DNA of 64,000 nucleotides from Curtobacterium sp. ER1/6 (GCF_001742745.1 NZ_MJAK01000011.1:1-64000); one strand, 5' to 3'. Shown: positions 34,062 through 42,871, counted from the first letter of the stretch. Program-made: numbers and translations. The notes: generated by a model not told the origin, from the letters alone.

Positions 34062-35198
34062 TCAGTCGCGCCGGGCGCCCTGCGCGGCGTGCACCGTGAA
34101 CACGGTGGGCTCGCGGTACCCGGCCGCAGCGAAGGCGGACGTGACGGCCGTCGTGATCGCGTCACGGGCCTCCCGGTCGACCAGCGCGATCGCGGCACCA
34201 CCGAAGCCGCCACCGGTCATGCGGGCACCGACGGCACCGTGCTCGAGGGCGGTCGACACCGCGAGGTCGAGCTCCGGTACCGAGATCTCGAAGTCGTCGC
34301 GCATCGACGCGTGCGAGGCGACGAGCAGGTCACCGATCGCGCGCGGACCCTGCTCGCGGAGCGTGCGGACGGTGTCGAGGACCCGCTGGTCCTCGGTGAC
34401 GATGTGCCGCACGCGGCGGAAGGTCTCGTCGTCGAGCAGCTCCTGGGCGCGGGGCAGGTCGTCGACGGACACGTCGCGGAGCGCCTCGACGCCGAGCACC
34501 TGCGCGCCCCGCTCGCACGACTCCCGTCGGGCCTTGTAGCCACCGGTGGCGTGGGCGTGCTCGACGCGGGTGTCGATGACCAGGACCTCGAGCCCGTTCG
34601 CCTCGAGCGCCAGGTCGACCACGGCGGTGTCGAGCGTCCGGCAGTCGAGGAACACGACCGCGTCCTGCTCACCGAGGAGCGATGCGGACTGGTCCATGAT
34701 CCCGGTCGGGGCGCCGACGGCGTGGTTCTCGGAGTACTGCCCGACGCGGGCCAGCGTCTTCCGGTCGAGGCCGAGCTCCCACAGGTCGGTGAACGCCAGC
34801 GCGACGCCGCACTCGATCGCGGCGCTCGACGACAGGCCCGCGCCGACCGGGACGTCCGACTCGATGAAGACGTCGAACCCGGTCTTGTCGGACAGGTCGG
34901 CTCCGGCCTGCTCGCGGAGCGCCCAGGCGATCCCGAAGACGTAGGCGGACCACCCCTGCATGCGCGAGGGGTCCAGCTCGTCGAGCGACAGCTCGTGCAC
35001 CGCGTCCGGCTCGAACGCCGACGCGACCCGGATCAGTCGGTCGTCCCGCTGCCCGATCGAGGCGACCGTGCGCCGGTCGATCGCGAACGGCAGGACGTAG
35101 CCGTCGTTGTAGTCGGTGTGCTCGCCGATCAGGTTGACGCGACCGGGGGCGGAGTACCGCACCGCCGGCTCGTACCCGTACACCTGCTGGAACGTCAT
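34062..35198 (-). CDS. galK: Galactokinase
   Basis: 378 aa GHMP kinase phosphorylating galactose at C1. Signature motifs: GRVNLIGEHTDYNDG near residue 20, the ATP loop VGAGLSSSAAIE near 120 and TGGGFGGAAI near 330. ATG 35198 overlaps the galT stop by 4 bp. Last gene of the galT-galK unit; a large inverted repeat follows. Confidence 0.96.
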   Translation of the reverse strand: MTFQQVYGYEPAVRYSAPGRVNLIGEHTDYNDGYVLPFAIDRRTVASIGQRDDRLIRVASAFEPDAVHELSLDELDPSRMQGWSAYVFGIAWALREQAGADLSDKTGFDVFIESDVPVGAGLSSSAAIECGVALAFTDLWELGLDRKTLARVGQYSENHAVGAPTGIMDQSASLLGEQDAVVFLDCRTLDTAVVDLALEANGLEVLVIDTRVEHAHATGGYKARRESCERGAQVLGVEALRDVSVDDLPRAQELLDDETFRRVRHIVTEDQRVLDTVRTLREQGPRAIGDLLVASHASMRDDFEISVPELDLAVSTALEHGAVGARMTGGGFGGAAIALVDREARDAITTAVTSAFAAAGYREPTVFTVHAAQGARRD

Positions 35199-36292
35199 GC
35201 GCGTTCGATCCCTCCTCGGATGAACTCGGCCGCCTTCTCGGGCACGAGGTCCCCGATCCAGGCGCCCATGGCGGCCTCGCTGCCGGCCAGGAACTTGAGC
35301 TTGTCCGCCGCGCGGCGCGGGGACGTGATCTGCAGCATGAGCCGCACGGTGTCGCGCGCGGTGTGCACCGGCGCCTGGTGCCACGCCGCGATGTACGGCG
35401 TCGGGGTGTCGTAGAGCGCGTCGAGTCCGCGGGTGAGCCGCAGGTGCATGTGCGCGAGCTCGTCCTTCTCGGCGTCGGTCAGGCCGGCGAGGTCGGGCAC
35501 GTGCCGGTGCGGCAGCATGTGGACCTCGATCGGCCAGCGCGCGGCGAACGGCACGAAGGCCGTGAAGTGCTCGCCCTGCAGCACGACGCGCTCCGAGGCC
35601 CGCTCGTTCGCGAGGTGCTGCTCGAACAGGTCCGGCCCGAAGCGCTCGATCGACGCGAGCAGGCGCTGCGTGCGGGGCGTGACGTACGGGTACGAGTAGA
35701 TCTGCCCGTGCGGGTGGTGCAGCGTCACGCCGATCGCCTCGCCGCGGTTCTCGAACGGGAACACCTGCTGGATGCCGGGCATCGCGGACAGCGCCGCGGT
35801 GCGGTCCGCCCACGCCTCGACCACGGTGCGGGCGCGGGACTCGGAGATCGAGGCGAACGAGCCGCTCGTCTCGGGGGAGAAGCACACGACCTCGCAGCGG
35901 CCGACGCTCCGGAGCTGGCGGTTCAGGCCGACGTCGGACAGTGACCCGAGCGACTCCGGGGCGTCCTCGGCCTCGAGCAACGGGCCGAACGACGGCGAGC
36001 GGTTCTCGAACACCGCGACGTCGTAGCGGCTCGGGATCTCGGACGGGTTCGCCGCGGTCTGCGGTGCGAGCGGGTCCTGGTCGGCCGGGGGCAGGAACAC
36101 GCGGTTCTGCCGGCTCGATGCGATGGACACCCACTCGCCGGTCAGGACGTCCTGCCGCATCCGCGCGGTCTCCGGCCGGGGGTCGAGGACGCGCTCGTCG
36201 ATGCTGCGCTCGGCGGGCAACTGCGTGTCGGCGTCGTCGAAGTAGATGAGCTCGCGGCCGTCGGCGAGCGTCGTCACGCGCTTGGTGATCAC
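35195..36292 (-). CDS. galT: Galactose-1-phosphate uridylyltransferase
   Basis: 365 aa HIT-superfamily enzyme exchanging UMP between UDP-glucose and galactose-1-phosphate. The active-site His motif is HHPHGQIYSYPYVTPR near residue 195; a second HIT-like half follows with HMLPHRHV. GTG 36292 lies 6 nt after TAGGCT on the minus strand, a leaderless start. Divergent from the DeoR-type regulator 64 bp away. Confidence 0.95.
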   Translation of the reverse strand: MITKRVTTLADGRELIYFDDADTQLPAERSIDERVLDPRPETARMRQDVLTGEWVSIASSRQNRVFLPPADQDPLAPQTAANPSEIPSRYDVAVFENRSPSFGPLLEAEDAPESLGSLSDVGLNRQLRSVGRCEVVCFSPETSGSFASISESRARTVVEAWADRTAALSAMPGIQQVFPFENRGEAIGVTLHHPHGQIYSYPYVTPRTQRLLASIERFGPDLFEQHLANERASERVVLQGEHFTAFVPFAARWPIEVHMLPHRHVPDLAGLTDAEKDELAHMHLRLTRGLDALYDTPTPYIAAWHQAPVHTARDTVRLMLQITSPRRAADKLKFLAGSEAAMGAWIGDLVPEKAAEFIRGGIERA

Positions 36293-36356
36293 CGCACGAG
36301 CCTAGCGCGTCCGTGAAGCGTTGCGAAAGCCTCCGCAAGTGCGCGAAACTCGTCCC
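36293..36356. promoter_or_regulatory. Divergent promoter region of gal genes with repeated TGCGAAA-like sites
   Basis: Only 64 bp separate galT and the regulator. Leftward -10 TAGGCT (complement at 36299-36304) and rightward GAAACT (36345-36350) each lie 6 nt from a start codon. Between and on them are TTGCGAAA (about 36331-36338) and GCGCGAAA (about 36341-36348), a likely direct-repeat operator for the adjacent DeoR-type regulator. Confidence 0.5.
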
Positions 36357-37208
36357 GTGCGCGACGACGACCTCTTCCTGGCCGGCTCGCTGCCCGCGCC
36401 CCTCCGGCAGGACCGGATCGTGTCCATCGTCGAGGGAGCCCCCGGTCTCGTCCGTACCGCGGCGCTGGCCGCCGCGCTCGGCACGAGCGAGGTGACGGTC
36501 CGGCAGGACCTCGCGACGCTCGGACAGGAGGCCCGCATCCGCCGGGTGCGCGGAGGTGCCGTCCGCCTCGGGGCCGGCTCCGGCGAGCGTCCGCTCGAGG
36601 AGACCGCCGTCGAGCACCAGGTGGCCAAGGCCGCGATCGGGCGCGCCGCGGCGGACCTCGTCCGCTCCGGACAGTGCGTGGTGCTGGACGTCGGCACGAC
36701 GCCGGCAGCCGTGGCGTCGGCCCTGGTCGCGCGCGAGGACCTGACCGACGTCACCGTCGTCACCAACTCGCTCACGACCGCGCTCGCCCTGGAACCGGCC
36801 GTCCCACGCTTCACGGTGGTCGTCACGGGCGGCACCCTGCGCCCGCTCCAGCACTCCCTCGTCGCACCGTTCATGGGTGCCGTCCTGCCCGCGATCGCCG
36901 CCGACCTGGCGTTCATCAGCGGGACCGGGCTCGACGTCGAGCACGGGCTCACCAACGTGAACCTGCCCGAGACCGAGGCGAAGCGGATGCTCGCCGCGAC
37001 CGCCGGGCGTACGGTCGTGGTGGCGGACGGCTCGAAGTTCGGCCGGGCACACCGAGGCCGCGTCCGCCCGCTCGAGGACATCGACGTCGTCGTCACCGCC
37101 GGGGTCACCGCGGACGCGGTCGCCCCGATCCGGGCGGCCGGGGTCGAGGTCGTGGTGGCCGACGGCGGACACGACGACGAAGCACCACGGAAGGACAGGA
37201 CCGCATGA
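36357..37208 (+). CDS. DeoR/GlpR-family regulator of the galactose genes
   Basis: 283 aa. N-terminal winged HTH (RQDRIVSIVEGAPGLVRTAA, then TSEVTVRQDLATLGQEARIRRVRGGA), C-terminal DeoR sugar-phosphate sensor domain with the phosphate loop near residue 105 (VVLDVGTTPAAVA). GTG 36357 is 6 nt after a GAAACT box. Its ATGA overlap with galM and divergence from galT point to control of galactose use by a phosphorylated sugar; this is inference. Confidence 0.88.
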   Translation: MRDDDLFLAGSLPAPLRQDRIVSIVEGAPGLVRTAALAAALGTSEVTVRQDLATLGQEARIRRVRGGAVRLGAGSGERPLEETAVEHQVAKAAIGRAAADLVRSGQCVVLDVGTTPAAVASALVAREDLTDVTVVTNSLTTALALEPAVPRFTVVVTGGTLRPLQHSLVAPFMGAVLPAIAADLAFISGTGLDVEHGLTNVNLPETEAKRMLAATAGRTVVVADGSKFGRAHRGRVRPLEDIDVVVTAGVTADAVAPIRAAGVEVVVADGGHDDEAPRKDRTA

Positions 37209-38140
37209 CCGCAGCAGCACCCACCGGAGGGCAGTACCACCTCCGTCACGCCGGACCGGACGGTGTCGTCGAGGCCGTCGTCACCGAGGTCGCCGCGGGC
37301 ATCCGGGAGCTCCGGGTCGCCGGCTTCGACCTGACCGAGCCGTTCCCCGTCACGTCGCTCCCGCCCGGCGCGGACGGCATCGTCCTCGTGCCGTGGCCGA
37401 ACCGCGTCGCCGGTGCCGTGTGGGAGCTCGACGGGAAGCGCCAGCAGCTCGACGTGACCGAGCCGAAGTACGGCAACGCCTCGCACGGCCTGCTCCGCTT
37501 CTCGCCCTACCGCGTGGTCGAGCAGACCGGGTCGGGCATCGTGCAGCAGGCGACGATCCACCCGCAGCACGGCTGGCCGTTCACGCTCGAGACCCGCGTG
37601 CACCACGAGCTCGTCGAGGACGGCATCCGCGTGACGCACACGATCGTCAACCGGTCCGGCGTCCGCGCGCCGTTCGCCGTCGGTGCGCACCCGTACCTGC
37701 GCGCCGGGGACACCCCGGCGGAGGACCTCGTCGTGACGCTCGACGCGGCCACCGCCTTCACCGTCGACGAGCACAAGATCCCCGACGGCACCGTCCCGGT
37801 CGAGGGCACGCCGTACGACCTGCGGGGCGGGCAGCGGGCCGGGGACGCCGACCTCGACACCGCCTACCGCGACGTCACGCCCGACGCGGACGGCGTGCGA
37901 CGGACGACGCTGCACGGGCCCGAGGGCGACGGCGTCGAGCTCTGGCAGGACGCGTCGTTCCCGTACGTGCAGGTCTTCACCTCGCGGGAGTTCCCCCGTG
38001 GCGACGGCACCGGACTCGCGGTGGCGGTGGAGCCCATGACAGCACCCGCGAACGCGCTCAACTCCGGCGAGGGACTCCGGTGGCTCGAGCCGGACGAGTC
38101 GTGGACGGGTACCTGGGGCATCCGCCGCGTCTGGTCCTGA
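37205..38140 (+). CDS. galM: Aldose 1-epimerase (galactose mutarotase type)
   Basis: 311 aa. It interconverts anomers of hexoses so that galK receives the alpha form. Motifs include VPWPNRVAGAVWEL near residue 60, the catalytic His in NASHGLLR near 95 and the His in VGAHPYLR near 160; VAVEPMTAPANALN near 285 carries the catalytic Glu. ATG 37205 overlaps the regulator stop. Confidence 0.9.
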   Translation: MTAAAPTGGQYHLRHAGPDGVVEAVVTEVAAGIRELRVAGFDLTEPFPVTSLPPGADGIVLVPWPNRVAGAVWELDGKRQQLDVTEPKYGNASHGLLRFSPYRVVEQTGSGIVQQATIHPQHGWPFTLETRVHHELVEDGIRVTHTIVNRSGVRAPFAVGAHPYLRAGDTPAEDLVVTLDAATAFTVDEHKIPDGTVPVEGTPYDLRGGQRAGDADLDTAYRDVTPDADGVRRTTLHGPEGDGVELWQDASFPYVQVFTSREFPRGDGTGLAVAVEPMTAPANALNSGEGLRWLEPDESWTGTWGIRRVWS

Positions 38141-38164
38141 CCGACCGCTGCGGATCCGAGGCGC

Positions 38165-38485
38165 TCAGGCGCGACGCATCCGGAGTGCCTCGACCGCGAG
38201 GGACTCGGTGCCGTAGCGGCCGATCTCCTGCGCCCAGGCCGGGTCGTCACCACGGAGGGCGACGTACGCCTTGCCCTGGCGGCAGACGTAGCCGAGCACG
38301 GTCGTGGCCGTCGCGACCTCGAGGAAGTCCGTGCGGATGTGCCGCGTCGTGACGCGGGCGTTGCGGCGGAGGGTGTCGAGGAGGAGCTGGTTGCTCATCG
38401 TGGTGTTCGTCGCTGCTGCGAGCTCCACGATGCGGCGCGCGTCACCGGTGGTGCTGGCCTGCGTGGCGTCGATGGGCTCGGTCAC
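38165..38485 (-). CDS. Hypothetical protein
   Basis: 106 aa, soluble, mostly helical, with one short beta segment (TTVLGYVCRQGKAYVALRGD) and a basic C-terminus. GTG 38485 is chosen; upstream residues would be shadow sequence. No family recognised. It converges on galM with a 24-bp gap. Confidence 0.6.
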   Translation of the reverse strand: MTEPIDATQASTTGDARRIVELAAATNTTMSNQLLLDTLRRNARVTTRHIRTDFLEVATATTVLGYVCRQGKAYVALRGDDPAWAQEIGRYGTESLAVEALRMRRA

Positions 38486-38807
38486 GGTGTACCCCGTCCG
38501 TTCTGTCGTGCTGCGTTCGTGCTCGGTCCGCTGATCGGGACCGGGCACGACACTATCGGCGCGGGGCCAACAGTCCGCTGAACGGCGACTGAACTGTGCA
38601 CAAGACGCACCATGAACCTGCTGAGGACGACTTGTACCCCGCTCAGCGCTCGACGTCGGCGCAGGAGAGGGTGGTCGTGCACGGCGGGCGGTCGGGGCTC
38701 TGCCGCAGGTCGACGCTCGTGGCTCCCGGCAGCGCAGCACGCGCATGTGGGCCCCGTGGGGCTCGAACCCACGACCCTCGGATGAAGAGCCGGCGCCCTC
38801 GGACGTG
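38486..38807 (-). pseudogene. Gap holding a partial tRNA-Lys copy (38746-38805)
   Basis: Bases 38746-38783 repeat 38806-38843 exactly (38 bp: the acceptor 3' strand, T-arm and variable region), 60 bp apart. Beyond that, similarity fades through an anticodon region reading CTCTTCA (CTT in the anticodon place) and ends before any D-arm or 5' acceptor strand. It cannot fold into a full tRNA, so it is a decayed second Lys tRNA or a partial duplication. The remaining 38486-38745 shows only the likely promoter region of the minus-strand gene. Confidence 0.65.
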
Positions 38808-38880
38808 TGGGCCCCGTGGGGCTCGAACCCACGACCCTCGGATTAAAAGTCCGGTGCTCTACCGACTGAGCTAGAGGCCC
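38808..38880 (-). tRNA. tRNA-Lys (anticodon TTT)
   Basis: The minus strand gives a full cloverleaf: acceptor GGGCCTC/GGGGCCC with one G-U pair, D-arm AGCTCAGTCGGTAGAGC, anticodon loop CTTTTAA, T-arm GTGGGTTCGAGCCCCAC and discriminator A. The CCA end is not encoded. It is 73 nt. Confidence 0.96.
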
Positions 38881-38930
38881 TCATCCGCAAGGCTAGCGGT
38901 TGGTGCCCCACGTGCGGGACCGGGTGCGCC

Positions 38931-39092
38931 TCAGCTCCGGCGCCCGGTCAGGGCACGCACGATCCACGCAACGAGCGCGACGACGAACAGCACGATCCCG
39001 ACGAACAGCAGGAGCTTCAGGCTCGCGACGATGCCGCCGACGAACAGCAGGACGACCGCGACGACGGCCAGGACCACGAGCAGGGCGTTCAT
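38931..39092 (-). CDS. Small hydrophobic membrane protein (53 aa)
   Basis: ATG 39092 opens MNALLVVLAVVAVVLLFVGG and continues through a second hydrophobic stretch to the basic end VRALTGRRS, stop at 38931-38933. GAGGAAGAGG lies 6-15 nt upstream as a strong ribosome binding site. Two membrane helices. Small proteins like this are common in Microbacteriaceae; the function is unknown. Confidence 0.75.
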   Translation of the reverse strand: MNALLVVLAVVAVVLLFVGGIVASLKLLLFVGIVLFVVALVAWIVRALTGRRS

Positions 39093-39232
39093 GGGGTGAC
39101 CTCTTCCTCACTCCGGGTTCCTCGGGCGGGGAGGGACCGCCTCCCCGCCCGAGCACGGTACGCGGCGGGTCGGGGTTGCGTCCAGGGCGAACGGGGGGCG
39201 CGGGCGTCGGCGGCCGTGCCTACACTCGCCGG

Positions 39233-39862
39233 GTGCCTCGCGATCACCACCGCCCCGTCCACTTCACCGACAAGGAGTTCGCCGCGATCCAGGGCGGCGA
39301 CGACCCGGCGCTGGTGAACCGCGTCGCGCACGAGACCGCGAACGCCCTGCTGCACCGCGTGCGGGAGGACCCGGACCCGTCGGTGGTCGAACGCTTGGTG
39401 ACCTACACGGACGTGCACGGCATCGACGCGATCGCCGAGCTCTGGGCGCGCGTGGGGGCGCACACCCTGCCGGGCGCCCTGTGGCGCATCTACCTCGTCC
39501 GTGTCGTCATCCGGCAGAACCCGGAGGAGATCGCGTACTTCTTCGAGCGCGGCACGGAGCGGATCGGCACGATCGACGAGGCCGTCGCTGGTGCCGAGCA
39601 GCCGACGGGTCCGGCGGAGATCCTCACGCTCGCGGACCGCATCTTGCACGGCCTGTACACGGGCGACCTCGCGGTGGCACTCGACCGCGGAGCGGCGTTC
39701 TGCCGGCTGACCGCGGCGGGCGCGACGTCGGTCGCCGACGACGCCGACCTGACGGCGGGACCGCGTGCGAGCGAGCTGACCCGGCGCGCACTCCGGCTCA
39801 CGGAGCTCGCCGCGGACCTCACCGAGGCGGCGGCGCTCTGGCGCCGCGACAGCCTGGACTGA
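39233..39862 (+). CDS. Hypothetical soluble protein, helical
   Basis: 209 aa, no signal or membrane segment. The N-terminus is His-rich (PRDHHRPVHFTDKEF), the remainder helical with several Arg/Asp pairs (LWRIYLVRVVIRQNPEEIAY). GTG 39233 stands 6 nt after TACACT (39221-39226), a leaderless start. I do not recognise the family, but the composition supports a real gene. A tandem repeat begins 9 bp after its stop. Confidence 0.75.
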   Translation: MPRDHHRPVHFTDKEFAAIQGGDDPALVNRVAHETANALLHRVREDPDPSVVERLVTYTDVHGIDAIAELWARVGAHTLPGALWRIYLVRVVIRQNPEEIAYFFERGTERIGTIDEAVAGAEQPTGPAEILTLADRILHGLYTGDLAVALDRGAAFCRLTAAGATSVADDADLTAGPRASELTRRALRLTELAADLTEAAALWRRDSLD

Positions 39863-39871
39863 CGCGAGCGC

Positions 39872-39950
39872 CCCGGACAGGCAGAAGACCGCCTGGACAG
39901 GCGGAAGACCGCCCGGACAGGCAGAAGACCGCCCGGACAGCAGAAGACCG
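39872..39950. repeat. 20-bp tandem repeat, four units
   Basis: Units at 39872-39891, 39892-39911, 39912-39931 and 39932-39950. The consensus is CCCGGACAGGCAGAAGACCG, with two substitutions in unit 2 and one base lost in unit 4. It lies directly after the stop of 39233-39862. Confidence 0.9.
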
Positions 39951-40388
39951 GGCCGCAGAAGCGCCTCTCGGCGCGAGGCCGCTCGAAGCGGCGAATTTTG
40001 GAGCCCGGGGCTTGCTGCGGCCCGGCGAGACCCATCGTACGAGACGCTCGCTGGACGAGCGACCGTGTTCACTCTCGGTGGACACGATGCGCGGCCGGGC
40101 GTGCCCCCGACGCCCCCGGCGTGCCCCTGCCGACGGCGCCGGGACGAGCGTTCGTCGCAGCTGCTCCCAATCCGTTCAGGGGACGGTGCCGAAGAGAGGG
40201 TGTGACGCTCCTCGCGGACGTCACAGTGAGGGCCAGCGTGACCCGGTCCGGTACCCGCCGGTCAATTCCCTGCGGGTCGCGCTGCCCTCGCCCACGTACC
40301 CGCCGCGAGGACCCGATCACCCGAACCCGACCCTGCGAAGTGAACGCGTGTGTCGACCCTGATGCCACCGAGAGGGGGGAAACCTGCA
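39951..40388. other. Gap upstream of sigK, no gene seen
   Basis: About 440 bp with no supported coding frame. It contains GAATTTTG, rare in this genome, near 39992, and an inverted CGCTCG...CGAGCG near 40045-40060. The 3' end should hold the sigK promoter, but no motif stands out enough to mark. Confidence 0.5.
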
Positions 40389-40988
40389 ATGCTAGCGCTC
40401 GTGGAACATGACACCGAGGCCTGGCGCTCCGACGAGCCCGCACCCGTGTCGCCCGACGACCTGCTCGCCCGCGTCGCCACCGGCGACCAGCCTGCCTTCT
40501 CCGAACTCTACGACGCCCTGTCCGGCCGCGTGCTCGGACTCGTGATCCGGCTCCTCAAGGACCGGGCGCAGTCCGAGGAGGTCACGCAGGAGGTCTTCCT
40601 CGAGGTCTGGCAGCAGGCCACCCGGTTCGACCGCTCCCGCGGGACCGCCGCCAGCTGGGTGCTGACCATGGCCCACCGACGGGCGGTCGACCGGATCCGG
40701 GCTTCGCAGGCGTCGCACGATCGGGACACCCGGATCGGGATCCGCGACCTCGAGGCCGGTTTCGACCAGGTGTCGGAGTCGGTCGAGATCCGGATCGAGC
40801 ACGAACGCGTCAGTCGGGCGCTCGGCAAGCTGACCGAGTTCCAACGGCAGGCCGTGCAGCTCGCGTACTACGGCGGCTACTCGCACAGCGAGATGGCCGA
40901 ACGGCTCGGTGTCCCGATCGGCACCGTCAAGACCCGTCTCCGTGACGGGATGATCCGACTCCGAGACGAGATGGGAGTGACGTCATGA
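40389..40988 (+). CDS. sigK: ECF RNA polymerase sigma factor SigK
   Basis: 199 aa group 4 sigma factor. Region 2 (DQPAFSELYDALSGRVLGLV to EVTQEVFLEVWQQA, residues about 32-85) and region 4 (LTEFQRQAVQLAYYGGYSHS, then GVPIGTVKTRLRDGMIRLRD, about 145-195) are present. ATG 40389 follows a G6 run 8 nt upstream; GTG 40350 is less likely. Its ATGA overlap with an RskA-type anti-sigma gene identifies the pair. Confidence 0.93.
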   Translation: MLALVEHDTEAWRSDEPAPVSPDDLLARVATGDQPAFSELYDALSGRVLGLVIRLLKDRAQSEEVTQEVFLEVWQQATRFDRSRGTAASWVLTMAHRRAVDRIRASQASHDRDTRIGIRDLEAGFDQVSESVEIRIEHERVSRALGKLTEFQRQAVQLAYYGGYSHSEMAERLGVPIGTVKTRLRDGMIRLRDEMGVTS

Positions 40989-41866
40989 ACACCCGACACG
41001 ACGACCCCGCCCTGCTCACCGGGTCGCACGCACTGGACGCCCTCTCGGACGACGAGCGCGCGCTGCTCGAGTACGCACTCATGACGTCGCCCGAGCTGCA
41101 GGCCGAGGCGGACTCGCTCCGCGAGACCGCGCTGCAGCTGGCCTACGCCGTCGAACCGATCGAGCCGCCGTCGTCGCTGAAGACGTCGCTGATGACCCAG
41201 ATCGCCCGGACCCCGCAGGCGGCCCCGGTCGCCGAGCAGACCGCTCCGGCGTCCGGCCTCGGCACCGACGCTCCGGTCACCGGCCTGGAGGCCCCGACCG
41301 CCCCCGTCACGTCCCTCGCCTCGTCCGCTCCCACGGCTCCGGCCGAGGGTCGCGCGGCAGCGACGGCCCGCCGCCGCTGGTTCCAGCGGCCGGCTGCCGC
41401 CCTCGCGGCGTCGGCCGCCGTCGCCGTGGTGTTCCTCGGCGTCGGGCTCGGCGTCGGGACGAACTTCGGCCAGTCCGAGGGCACCGGCCCGGGCACCACG
41501 CAGGCCTCCGGCACGCTCGACTCGATCTACGCCGCGGCGGACTTCCAGCGCTCGACCGCGAAGGTCGCCGGCGGCGGTTCGGCCACGGTCGTCTGGTCGC
41601 ACGACGTGGGACGCTCGGCGGTGATCCTCGACGGTGTCGAGCAGGCGCCCGAGGGCAAGACCTACGAGCTCTGGTACATCGGCAGCGAGGGCGGGAAGAT
41701 CGTCCCGGCCGGTCTGGTCGACGGCGCTCGCAACGGGGTGCACACGGCAGTCCTCGACGGACAGCTGGCGCAGGGCGCGACCATCGGCATGACGGTCGAG
41801 CCCGAGGGCGGCTCCGAGCAGCCGACCACGACGCCGATCATGGCGGTCCCGACCACGCAGGCCTAG
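40985..41866 (+). CDS. rskA: Anti-sigma-K factor RskA
   Basis: 293 aa. The N-terminal cytoplasmic part (about residues 1-70, HALDALSDDERALLEYAL) should hold SigK; a Pro/Ala/Thr linker is followed by one membrane helix near 138-158 and an extracytoplasmic RskA domain (about 175-290, VEQAPEGKTYELWYIGSEGG). Known relatives release the sigma factor after regulated proteolysis. Ends with two strong hairpins. Confidence 0.92.
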   Translation: MNTRHDDPALLTGSHALDALSDDERALLEYALMTSPELQAEADSLRETALQLAYAVEPIEPPSSLKTSLMTQIARTPQAAPVAEQTAPASGLGTDAPVTGLEAPTAPVTSLASSAPTAPAEGRAAATARRRWFQRPAAALAASAAVAVVFLGVGLGVGTNFGQSEGTGPGTTQASGTLDSIYAAADFQRSTAKVAGGGSATVVWSHDVGRSAVILDGVEQAPEGKTYELWYIGSEGGKIVPAGLVDGARNGVHTAVLDGQLAQGATIGMTVEPEGGSEQPTTTPIMAVPTTQA

Positions 41867-41884
41867 CGCACGGCACAGCACGAC

Positions 41885-41919
41885 ACGGGCGGGCAGCGGA
41901 GCATCCGCTGCCCGCCCGT
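41885..41919 (+). terminator. Terminator hairpin after rskA
   Basis: ACGGGCGGGCAGCGGA (41885-41900) pairs perfectly with 41904-41919; 16 bp, 3-nt loop. Confidence 0.85.
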
Positions 41920-41972
41920 CGTCGTCGTCGGACGTGCGGTACCAGCCGACAGGTCGTACCAGCAGACGCAGC

Positions 41973-42012
41973 GAGGCCCGGTGCCGTCCGTGGCGGACGT
42001 GCACCGGGCCTC
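41973..42012. terminator. Second hairpin, shared between convergent rskA and pstB
   Basis: GAGGCCCGGTGC (41973-41984) pairs with GCACCGGGCCTC (42001-42012), with an inner CGTCC/GGACG stem. It stands 34 bp beyond the pstB stop and so probably ends the pst operon. Confidence 0.8.
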
Positions 42013-42046
42013 CAGGCCGTCCGTCAGGCGACGGTCCGACGGCCGA

Positions 42047-42826
42047 TCAACCGAAGCGACCCGAGACGTAGTCCTCGGTCGCCTGCACCGACGGGTTCGA
42101 GAACATCGTCGCCGTGTCGTCGAACTCGATGAGCTTGCCCGGTGCGCCGGTGCCCGCGATGTTGAAGAAGGCGGTCTTGTCGCTGACGCGCGACGCCTGC
42201 TGCATGTTGTGCGTGACGATGACGATCGTGAAGTCCTTCTTGAGCTCCTCGATCAGGTCCTCGATGGCGAGCGTCGAGATCGGGTCGAGCGCGGAGCACG
42301 GCTCGTCCATGAGCAGGACGTCCGGCTGCACCGCGATCGCGCGGGCGATGCAGAGACGCTGCTGCTGACCGCCGGACAGGCCCATGCCGGGCTTCTCGAG
42401 GCGGTCCTTGACCTCGTTCCACAGGTTCGCGCCCTGCAGCGAGCGCTCGACGATGTCGTCGGACTCGGACTTCGACAGGCGCTTGTTGTTGAGCTTCACA
42501 CCGGCCAGCACGTTGTCGCGGATGGACATCGTGGGGAACGGGTTCGGGCGCTGGAACACCATGCCGACCTGGCGGCGGACGAGCACCGGGTCGACCCCGG
42601 CGCCGTACAGGTCGTCGCCGTCGATCTTGACCGAGCCCTCGACGTAGGCGCCGGGGATGACCTCGTGCATGCGGTTGAGCGTGCGGAGGAAGGTGGACTT
42701 GCCGCAGCCCGACGGGCCGATGAAGGCGGTGACGGTGCGGGGCTCGATCGTCATGTCGACGCCCTCGACGGCCTTGAACTTCGAGTAGTAGACGTTGAGG
42801 CCGTCGACCTCGATGCGCTTGGACAC
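42047..42826 (-). CDS. pstB: Phosphate ABC transporter ATP-binding protein
   Basis: 259 aa. Walker [20 protein letters not shown] near residue 34, signature [15 protein letters not shown] near 150, Walker [17 protein letters not shown] near 172: PstB-type throughout. Powers high-affinity phosphate uptake by PstCA. Last gene of pstSCAB; ATG 42826, with GAAGGAAA upstream. Confidence 0.97.
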   Translation of the reverse strand: MSKRIEVDGLNVYYSKFKAVEGVDMTIEPRTVTAFIGPSGCGKSTFLRTLNRMHEVIPGAYVEGSVKIDGDDLYGAGVDPVLVRRQVGMVFQRPNPFPTMSIRDNVLAGVKLNNKRLSKSESDDIVERSLQGANLWNEVKDRLEKPGMGLSGGQQQRLCIARAIAVQPDVLLMDEPCSALDPISTLAIEDLIEELKKDFTIVIVTHNMQQASRVSDKTAFFNIAGTGAPGKLIEFDDTATMFSNPSVQATEDYVSGRFG

Positions 42827-42871
42827 GTGGTTTCCTTCGGGGTGGGGTGGTCTGACCGTGCGTGCTCGGCG

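Noticed and set aside
34062-37220. A continuous 1052-codon frame fusing galK to sequence opposite galT and the regulator
   Set aside because: Only the last 378 codons match galactokinase. The upstream part is Arg/Pro shadow sequence, and galT has full motifs in another frame.
38746-38805. A second functional tRNA
   Set aside because: It lacks the D-arm and 5' acceptor strand, and the anticodon stem does not pair.
38746-38843. Attachment-site pair of an integrated element
   Set aside because: Only 22 bp of non-identical sequence lie between the 38-bp repeats and there is no integrase nearby; a decayed tandem tRNA explains it better.
39872-39950. CRISPR-like array at the 20-bp repeats
   Set aside because: The units touch with no spacers between them and number only four.
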